A stretch of DNA of 45,055 nucleotides from a virus: IMG/VR virus record IMGVR_UViG_3300020410_001053, positions 1 to 45,055 of that record; one strand, 5' to 3'. Of this stretch, positions 39,655 through 45,055 are shown piece after piece; position 1 is the first letter of the stretch, and each line of letters opens with the position of its first letter. The translations under genes were made by a program, and so were the position numbers. Under the pieces are notes generated by a model, which searched no databases, was not told where the DNA came from, and worked only from the letters and a program-made list of their open reading frames with translations.

Positions 39655-41469
39655 TTATGGGCAAGGACACTGTGTCGTTGCAACATCGCCATTGTAGTCA
39701 CCATCAACAGTTGGAGCACTTCCTCCGGAGGAAGCACAGGTTTCACTACGGCTGGATTCTGACCAGCTAGAACCATCCCACATCCAGACTATTTCACCAC
39801 AGAAAGATGTTACGCCCGACCCTGATGGGGACGCTCCTAATGCATTAGCCCAAAGGGTGCCAATGTTCTGAGAGTCTATTAATCTCTTGATAGGCATCTC
39901 AAGTACGGGTCCGGTCGCTTGATAATCGTCGGGACATTCAGCTTGATTGCGAGCGCCTGTCTGTGTCACTTCCCTAACACCAACAATAAAGTCGCACTCA
40001 GCATCACTCCAGTATGGGTCTGCATAACCAGTCACTGTACCGCTTGCGATAACTGAGCCAGAAGGGAGTAGACCAGTAGGCCATGCGGTATAGCGTGTAG
40101 GGCCATCAAAACCGCCACCAGCTGTTGTGCATTGCTGAGGATCTACTTGATTGAAAACCTGAACACACTCAGATGATCGGGCAATAATAGCATCTGCCGC
40201 ATCTCTCCATTTATTAGCTACACTACCCCTTCTTCCAAAGCCATCGGTATATCTTTGAAGACACTCGCAACCATTTGGCCCCATTTGGACTTTTACGAAG
40301 TCAAGTCCGTAGTGTATATATTCAAAATCAACACCTTCTACTCCCCCAGTAGCACCGGCAGACGTTATCACCCATTTATAAACATTCTGAAGGTCGTACT
40401 TTGGAGAATTACGGCATAGGTGGTTGGTCTCATAGAGTATACTGTCATAACTATATGTTCCAGAACAGTACCCAGTATTATTGACGGTAGTTAGAGCTCC
40501 AGATTCAGCAAGAGTTCCGGCATACGTTACGTCTCCACCGTGGACTATGAAGGTGCAGTCTCTCCCTATTCCTTCTACCAGTTCATCTATTTTTTCATAG
40601 CCACTTTCGGTAATAGGGTCTCCGTCTACAAAAAGTTCGGCGTACAATGTTATGTCATTCTGTTGGTCACAACGGACATCATTAACATAGAAGTATCCCG
40701 TTTGCCATTCTGTTCTACCGAGATGGTCGTTCGACGTTGATGGCATTTTACCCGAGAAAATAGATCGCCTTGTCCAGTCTGGCTCAGAGCCAGCATCCAA
40801 AGGAGTCTTTATATTTGAGCACCCTACATATTCTGTCAGGTACAGGCATGTTTCATCATCCAAAGTTTGTGGGCAATCATCACAGTTATCCACTGTTCCA
40901 CCATTATGCAAAGTCTGACTTTTAGTTCCTCCTCCTTGGAAGAACGCTACGGTCTGTTCCCGAGTACTCTTGTCAGCCCCTACGTTGTTAGCGCCTTTCT
41001 TAGTAACATCTGTCCTTACATCTATAGCTAGTATGCCGCTCTCCACTGGGTCTGAAGGATCTGTGTTCCACCCGTTGTAAGAATCCCATTTTCCATCTCT
41101 TATACTAGTGTTAATTTGAGGAGCTATTGTTCCTTGAGCAAAAGGCTGCAGAGAGTTTGCAGAATTACTAGATTTGCCAGAAGCGCCGTTTAGCCTATCT
41201 CTGAAAGGATTGTTTGGCAATGGCTTATCAAAAGGAAACTTCGATGAATCAACGGTTCCAGAAGCTGCCCCTGTCGGTATTTGGCCTATGGTAGGTTCCT
41301 GCCCTGCTGTTATAGGGGCTACACTCATGCCGCCTCCTGCTACAACACTGATAGAGTCTCCGGGGTTTCCAAATACTCCGCCCTCATTCTTGTTTCCTGA
41401 AGGTGTCCCTTTGTCATTATATGCTCCAGTGACTGGTGTCCCTGTGATATTTGTAATGAAATAGCTCAT
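39655..41469 (-). CDS. Large Cys-rich beta-type virion protein (604 aa)
   Basis: A 604-residue protein rich in Gly, Ser, Thr, Asp and Cys, with no enzymatic motif, signal peptide or membrane span. The first 130 residues are low-complexity (Gly/Asn/Pro). The body contains many short strands and cysteines (CDDCPQTLDDETC; NGCECLQRYTDGFGRRG). The C-terminus has a VWMWDGSSWSESS strand pair, then TCASSGGSAPTVDGDY and a CPCP end. The composition resembles the C-terminal part of the hub/fibre protein, so a virion adhesion or head/tail decoration protein is likely. It starts with an ATGA overlap to the small membrane-protein gene and is followed by a UUCG hairpin. Confidence 0.6.
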   Translation of the reverse strand: MSYFITNITGTPVTGAYNDKGTPSGNKNEGGVFGNPGDSISVVAGGGMSVAPITAGQEPTIGQIPTGAASGTVDSSKFPFDKPLPNNPFRDRLNGASGKSSNSANSLQPFAQGTIAPQINTSIRDGKWDSYNGWNTDPSDPVESGILAIDVRTDVTKKGANNVGADKSTREQTVAFFQGGGTKSQTLHNGGTVDNCDDCPQTLDDETCLYLTEYVGCSNIKTPLDAGSEPDWTRRSIFSGKMPSTSNDHLGRTEWQTGYFYVNDVRCDQQNDITLYAELFVDGDPITESGYEKIDELVEGIGRDCTFIVHGGDVTYAGTLAESGALTTVNNTGYCSGTYSYDSILYETNHLCRNSPKYDLQNVYKWVITSAGATGGVEGVDFEYIHYGLDFVKVQMGPNGCECLQRYTDGFGRRGSVANKWRDAADAIIARSSECVQVFNQVDPQQCTTAGGGFDGPTRYTAWPTGLLPSGSVIASGTVTGYADPYWSDAECDFIVGVREVTQTGARNQAECPDDYQATGPVLEMPIKRLIDSQNIGTLWANALGASPSGSGVTSFCGEIVWMWDGSSWSESSRSETCASSGGSAPTVDGDYNGDVATTQCPCP

Positions 41470-41768
41470 TTTTCAACCTTTTGTAATATAGTTTGAATAT
41501 TTGGGTTTTGCGTGCACATGGGACAAAATTCTTGTTGCCCCGGTTCGTGTATACCTATTCTGTGGTGTATCATTAATATGCTCTGCAGCAGTTGACTATC
41601 TCTTACCATAGAATGCTTCGGCATATATTTAAGATCTTCTGGAAAGACAATATCCATAGAAAAATTATTTTCCCTTTCTAAGATCTTACTGTATAAATAC
41701 ACCGTTGTTGCTAAATTTACTAAAGAAACAAAGAAAAGAACGTAAACTGCGTTTTTAAAAAATTTCAT
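41466..41768 (-). CDS. Small membrane-anchored protein with CxxC
   Basis: A 100-residue protein with one membrane span near residues 8-26 (VYVLFFVSLVNLATTVYLY) preceded by basic residues, so its bulk is probably outside the cytoplasm or its N-terminus acts as an uncleaved signal-anchor. The C-terminal part contains HHRIGIHEPG and EFCPMCTQN, a CxxC with nearby His residues that could bind zinc or act in redox. Its start lies three bases after the 97-aa gene stop. Candidate roles: a lysis-type or envelope protein, or a membrane partner for the DUF1501 proteins. None is proven. Confidence 0.6.
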   Translation of the reverse strand: MKFFKNAVYVLFFVSLVNLATTVYLYSKILERENNFSMDIVFPEDLKYMPKHSMVRDSQLLQSILMIHHRIGIHEPGQQEFCPMCTQNPNIQTILQKVEK

Positions 41769-41771
41769 GGA

Positions 41772-42065
41772 TCATACCGAAACATAAAATACTTTGCCGG
41801 TTCCAGCAGCGCTTACTAGAAAAATACTATTCGGATCTATAACTGGAATCACTATACTCTCTCCTGCAGAAATAGGGTATCCATCAGTTGTCTCTGAGCT
41901 ATCAGCTGTTACTGTAGACGATTGCCCTATATATATAGGATGGGCGTTTCCTGTTCCAGCAACTATCTGAACTCCTCTTTGGGCATGAAGCTCCGTACTA
42001 GCTAGTGATACAGCTGTAGTAGTTATGCCTGTTTTAGAACCAGTAAAAAAATTAGGAACTGCCAT
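41772..42065 (-). CDS. Small beta-sandwich virion protein (97 aa)
   Basis: A 97-residue, Ser/Thr/Gly/Val-rich protein that looks like a small phage beta-domain: GVQIVAGTGNAHPIYIGQSS, then GYPISAGESIVIPVIDPNS and a closing strand VFYVSV. This strand pattern is common in head-decoration or fibre-attached domains. A ribosome site (gggag) lies 10 bases before its ATG. It sits between the 189-aa beta-rich protein and the membrane-anchored protein in the same operon as the DUF1501 genes. Confidence 0.65.
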   Translation of the reverse strand: MAVPNFFTGSKTGITTTAVSLASTELHAQRGVQIVAGTGNAHPIYIGQSSTVTADSSETTDGYPISAGESIVIPVIDPNSIFLVSAAGTGKVFYVSV

Positions 42066-42087
42066 TTTTTATATCTCCCATTATACC

Positions 42088-42657
42088 TTATAGTAAGCTA
42101 AACTTACCAATTTCTTTTTTTGTTTTTGTTAAATTGAAAGTCTTTTTATCTGTTGTTTCGCTGCTTCCTCCAGCATCTCCAGCCTCTAAGTACACCTGAT
42201 AGATGTAAGCATAGCCATATGAATCATCGTCAATACCAATCCAAAGATTCAGATCTGTATAGTCTGTTATGTTATTTGCATCAGATTCAGGAATTGCGAA
42301 GTCAAGATTTCTTTTGGAGCCAGTTGCGAATCCGTCACCGGGACCATTAAACCTTTTAATTAACGTTGATCCTTCGTATAGTCTTAGGTCTCCATAATCG
42401 CTTGTGTTCTGGACTCTTATTCTAATACTTAAAGTAGACTTATCGCTGGGTTCGTCAATGTCGCTCAAGCCTAACTTGTAGTACGAGTAACCAGCTTCAG
42501 AGTCACCTCCTCTAAATCTAGCATAGTCTGTGTCGTCTGCAACTACTTCATCTATTGTAGGATACAAGGGGTCTGAGGAGCCAGTGCTTGCTCTCCAGCC
42601 ATATCCTCCATATGCTGTTACGGATATATCACTATCAGGTCGTGCGAATTGCGCCAT
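42088..42657 (-). CDS. Beta-rich virion-like protein (189 aa)
   Basis: A 189-residue protein rich in Ser, Asp, Gly and Tyr, with short repeated strands (YSYYKLGLSDI; LSIRIRVQNTSD; GDLRLYEGSTLIKRF; LNLWIGIDDDSYGYAYIYQV), the outline of a jelly-roll or carbohydrate-binding-like beta sandwich. An acidic, Ser-rich segment and a short basic tail follow. It begins immediately after the DUF1501 stop (no gap), so the two proteins are made together. It may be a virion-surface or sugar-contacting protein. Family assignment is uncertain. Confidence 0.6.
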   Translation of the reverse strand: MAQFARPDSDISVTAYGGYGWRASTGSSDPLYPTIDEVVADDTDYARFRGGDSEAGYSYYKLGLSDIDEPSDKSTLSIRIRVQNTSDYGDLRLYEGSTLIKRFNGPGDGFATGSKRNLDFAIPESDANNITDYTDLNLWIGIDDDSYGYAYIYQVYLEAGDAGGSSETTDKKTFNLTKTKKEIGKFSLL

Positions 42658-43875
42658 TTAGAAAAGCTCCTTTATAACCTTACCTGAATTAGCAATCTTC
42701 ATAGGTCTGCCATTGTTACTAGTAAACGTTGTGCCTAGAGATATTCCTAAAGCTTTACACACAGAAGCCATAACGTCCTGAGATGTGTGCGGTTCCGTCT
42801 CCACTCTAGTGCCGTCTGAGCTGGTTTCACCAACAGCAATACCTCCATTCATACCACCACCACCAACGACGACACTCCAACTTCTTGCCCAGTGATCACG
42901 ACCAGCATTTTGGTTGATGCGAGGAGTTCTACTAAACTCTCCCATCCAAATAACTACTGTATCATCAATGAGTCCTCTTTGTTCGAGATCTTCAAATAAG
43001 GCACTCATGCCTTGATCTAACATAGGAAGCTTATTGTCTCTTAATGTGGGATGAATATTTTGATGATTATCCCATCCTCCAAGATTAACCTCAATGAATG
43101 GAACTCCTGCTTCGACTAACCGCCTTGCCATTAGGCAACCTTTACCAAAACCATTATCTCCATATCTCTCTTTTACATTCTCTGGCTCTCCAGCTACCTT
43201 AAGAGCATCCATCTGAGAGCTTGTCAATACTCCAAAAGCTTCTTTTAGTATGGCTTGATGTTCTTTTGCAACAGAACCTCTTCTTTGATTTATGAAGCCT
43301 GTTTCTATAGCATCTAAAGCATATGCTCTTTGATAAAATCTTTGATCTACTTTTATATCTAAGTTCCTAATTCTACCATCGCTATTAACAACAAATGGTG
43401 AATACTTAGCGCCTAAGAATCCAGCGCCCATACTACCTCCTCCGACAGAGATAAATTTAGGAATGGAAACTTCCGGCCTTTGGAGCTGATGAGATATGAC
43501 GGAGCCATAGCTGGGATGAGTCATACTTGGATTAGGGACATAGCCTGTATGCATATAATATCTACCACGCATATGGTCTGCTTCTCTTGTACTCATGCTT
43601 CTTATAATCGCAGCATTATGCATCTGCTTTGCCATGAGAGGCATATGTTCACAGATCTGAACATCTCCAGATGTACTGATAGGTTTGAATGGGCCTCCTG
43701 TAGGTGCGTCCGGCTTCAAGTCCCAGATATCCATTGTTGAAGGACCACCGCCCATCCATAACAAGATAGCCGACTTGCCATTCTTCTTTAGCTCATCTTC
43801 ATTAGCTCTAAGGGATTCTATTAAAGATAAGGTAGGGAATACTGACAGATGTTTTAAAAAATTTCTACGCTGCAT
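42658..43875 (-). CDS. DUF1501 alkaline phosphatase/sulfatase-like protein with Tat-like leader
   Basis: A complete 405-residue DUF1501 protein (alkaline phosphatase/sulfatase-like superfamily). The start QRRNFLKHLSVFPTLSLI is a twin-arginine-type leader. The core has LLWMGGGPSTMDIWDLKPDA, then RGRYYMHTGYVPNPS, then GWDNHQNIH, WMGEFSRTPRIN and AGRDHWARSW; Asp and His residues of these blocks fit the metal-binding site of the superfamily. A phosphatase, sulfatase or related hydrolase role, outside the cytoplasm, is inferred from the fold, not shown. Such proteins abound in Planctomycetota. It overlaps the upstream broken gene by 11 bases and abuts a beta-rich virion-like gene, which is unusual for phage DNA. 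Confidence 0.88.
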   Translation of the reverse strand: MQRRNFLKHLSVFPTLSLIESLRANEDELKKNGKSAILLWMGGGPSTMDIWDLKPDAPTGGPFKPISTSGDVQICEHMPLMAKQMHNAAIIRSMSTREADHMRGRYYMHTGYVPNPSMTHPSYGSVISHQLQRPEVSIPKFISVGGGSMGAGFLGAKYSPFVVNSDGRIRNLDIKVDQRFYQRAYALDAIETGFINQRRGSVAKEHQAILKEAFGVLTSSQMDALKVAGEPENVKERYGDNGFGKGCLMARRLVEAGVPFIEVNLGGWDNHQNIHPTLRDNKLPMLDQGMSALFEDLEQRGLIDDTVVIWMGEFSRTPRINQNAGRDHWARSWSVVVGGGGMNGGIAVGETSSDGTRVETEPHTSQDVMASVCKALGISLGTTFTSNNGRPMKIANSGKVIKELF

Positions 43876-44149
43876 AATCTACTTCCAGCTTTTCTCCAAA
43901 AAGACAACATGCATCATGAGCCTTCTTGTGTTTCGCATAAGACTCATCATCAAGAGGAAGATACTCTCCATGACTCCAGAGCTTTTTACTACTACCATCA
44001 AAAGTCATACAACTACATGCAAAGTCTACTTCTACACACTCTTCATCAATACGCACAACCTGTGCGATAGAATACTCGTGTCAGTCAAAGGGAGCATTGC
44101 CTTCAAGAGGAAACTTTGTTCTTTGTACCCAATCATTTATTTTAACCAT
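43865..44149 (-). CDS. Small Cys-rich protein gene interrupted by in-frame UGA
   Basis: An ATG at 44149 overlaps the stop of the upstream DUF1501 gene (TAATG, the coupling used elsewhere here), opening MVKINDWVQRTKFPLEGN. The frame meets TGA at 44083-44081 (codon 23), then continues with no other stop for 71 codons (HEYSIAQVVRIDEECVEVDF onward) to TAG at 43865. The tail contains five cysteines (C, CSC and CC). A GTG at 44056 could start a 63-residue remnant instead. Either this is one protein with a recoded UGA (the downstream hairpin makes selenocysteine a formal option), or a nonsense mutation split it. The product's function is unknown. Confidence 0.55.
44052..44066 (-). promoter_or_regulatory. 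SECIS-like hairpin 14 bases after in-frame UGA
   Basis: On the minus strand, cgcaca-ggt-tgtgcg forms a perfect 6-bp stem with a GGU loop. The base of the stem lies 14 bases after the UGA and the loop 20 bases after it. E. coli fdhF has a stem with a GGUC loop 18 bases after its UGA. The bulged U needed by E. coli SelB is absent. It may be a chance hairpin, since the same bases also encode an acceptable peptide (IAQVVRI). Confidence 0.35.
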
Positions 44150-45055
44150 TAAATTAACTCCTTCAGTGGTTCTCTATGGTCTAGAAGGTATTGAGGTCTT
44201 CCGGTATTATCTAATAGTGTTGTGGACATAGTATCAATACCTAATGCTCTATACATAGTAGCACAGATTTCTTGGATATGCACTGGTCTAGTTTCAGGAA
44301 TTTCTCCTAATCTATTTGTAGAACCAACTATCTGCCCATGATTAAATCCTCCTCCTGCTAGTAATGCTGCAGAAACTTGAGGCCAATGGTCACGACCACC
44401 TTTTGGATTGATCTTAGGAGTTCTGCCGAACTCACCCCACACTACAACAAGCGTATCGTCTAGCATGCCGCGTTGATCAAGGTCTGTGACAAGCGCAGAT
44501 ACACACTGGTCAAGCTTTCCACCATGATCTCTGACCAAGCCAAAGTTATCACCATGACTATCCCATCTTCCATATGATAGTGTGACAGAGCGTGCCCCAG
44601 CAGACACTAAGCGGCGAGCCATAAGTACGTGCTCATTGACTGTGGGCGCTCCGTCATATTGGAACTTAAATGGCTTCCCATCCCCATACATCTCCCTTAT
44701 TTTGGGATCTTCCTTCGACAAATCTAGAGCATCTATTAAGGAGCTTGATGTAAGCACTCCAAAAGCTTCTTCGGTAAAGATATCTACATCCACCGCTTTG
44801 TCTATAGTCTTATTGAGGTTTGCAAATCCTGTCAACAATTCTTTACGATTTTTGAATCTTTCGACCTGCATATTAAGTTTTAGGTCTTCCATCATTTCAC
44901 CATTCGGCTTGAACGGCTTATGTGTATCGCCTAGATAACCGGCTCCTCCAGCTTCCGACCAAGGCGTATGTTGCGTTGGATCTGCCAACCCTACTGCAAC
45001 TGGTACAGCGGGGTCAACAGGCCCAAGAATCTTAGAGGCACACGCTCCAATAGCG
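44149..45055 (-). CDS. Second DUF1501 protein, 5' end outside window
   Basis: A DUF1501 alkaline phosphatase/sulfatase-like protein. The frame remains open to the right edge, so the TTG at 44988 is not the true start and the N-terminus with any leader is unseen. The visible 301 residues begin at the segment KILGPVDPAVPVAVGL and include GAGYLGDTHKPFKP, GRWDSHGDNFGLVRDHGG, VWGEFGRTPKINPKGGRDHW and AALLAGGGFNHGQIVGSTNR, the same order as its neighbour but clearly diverged, so not a recent duplicate. The metal-site Asp and His residues are retained. Its stop overlaps the start of the UGA-containing gene. Confidence 0.85.
   Translation of the reverse strand, partial: AIGACASKILGPVDPAVPVAVGLADPTQHTPWSEAGGAGYLGDTHKPFKPNGEMMEDLKLNMQVERFKNRKELLTGFANLNKTIDKAVDVDIFTEEAFGVLTSSSLIDALDLSKEDPKIREMYGDGKPFKFQYDGAPTVNEHVLMARRLVSAGARSVTLSYGRWDSHGDNFGLVRDHGGKLDQCVSALVTDLDQRGMLDDTLVVVWGEFGRTPKINPKGGRDHWPQVSAALLAGGGFNHGQIVGSTNRLGEIPETRPVHIQEICATMYRALGIDTMSTTLLDNTGRPQYLLDHREPLKELI

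Noticed and set aside
41769-41774. Possible readthrough fusion of the 97-aa and 100-aa proteins across TGA
   Set aside because: The two frames match, but this happens by chance one time in three. The second gene has its own ATG and an N-terminal membrane anchor, and no recoding hairpin is obvious.
43865-45055. Genome-wide reassignment of TGA (code 4 or 25)
   Set aside because: TGA ends many genes here, including several ATGA overlaps on both strands and in the same operon (41466, 41772). Only one gene has an internal TGA.

Overview
The window is a densely packed stretch of a large tailed-phage (Caudoviricetes) genome, or an integrated copy of one. It is AT-rich, with almost no non-coding DNA. 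Genes are joined by ATGA and TAATG overlaps, there are no rRNA or tRNA genes, and TGA, TAA and TAG all serve as stops, so the code appears standard. Phage identity rests on a tape-measure/baseplate block, a full replication set (split DNA polymerase III alpha, DnaB helicase, DnaG primase, RecA/UvsX-like recombinase), a short sigma factor, PhoH and small beta-rich virion proteins.

Layout. Bases 3-8997 (+) hold a truncated tape-measure-like protein, a baseplate-region protein and a 1,783-residue hub/fibre protein. Bases 9013-12605 (+) hold a small CGCGKRK protein, a phosphoribosyltransferase-HAD fusion, a sulfotransferase, a polysaccharide pyruvyl transferase-like protein and a radical SAM protein. 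A terminator near 12.6 kb marks the meeting point with a minus-strand block that fills the rest of the window. Read from high to low coordinates, that block contains: (i) 45055-39655, two DUF1501 (alkaline phosphatase/sulfatase-like) genes with a broken or recoded small gene between them, then four probable virion or envelope genes; (ii) 39564-37780, PhoH and small zinc-ribbon or HTH proteins; (iii) 37783-34127, a sugar cassette of two related glycosyltransferases, a formyltransferase and a DegT aminotransferase; (iv) 34112-21716, recombination and replication; (v) 21689-14578, a sigma factor followed by a run of glycosyltransferase, nucleotidyltransferase and methyltransferase-like genes; (vi) 14576-12656, a homing endonuclease, a probable annealing protein and a zinc-finger protein.

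How it works together. The phage brings its own fork, recombination genes and sigma factor, and spends roughly a quarter of the window on carbohydrate chemistry: amino-sugar formation, N-formylation, pyruvylation, sulfation, sugar activation and several glycosyl transfers. The likeliest roles are glycosylating virion or tail proteins, or changing the host surface. The DUF1501 pair, coupled to virion-type genes, could act on sulfated or phosphorylated surface glycans. DUF1501 proteins with RRxFL-type leaders are especially abundant in Planctomycetota, so a planctomycete-like (PVC group) host is a reasonable hypothesis, but it is not proven here.

Most notable points: tandem DUF1501 genes in a virion operon; an in-frame UGA followed by a SECIS-like hairpin in a coupled gene; a DnaE polymerase cleanly split in two with its proofreading exonuclease between the halves; and the breadth of the glycan-tailoring set. 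No intergenic stretch exceeds 300 bases.
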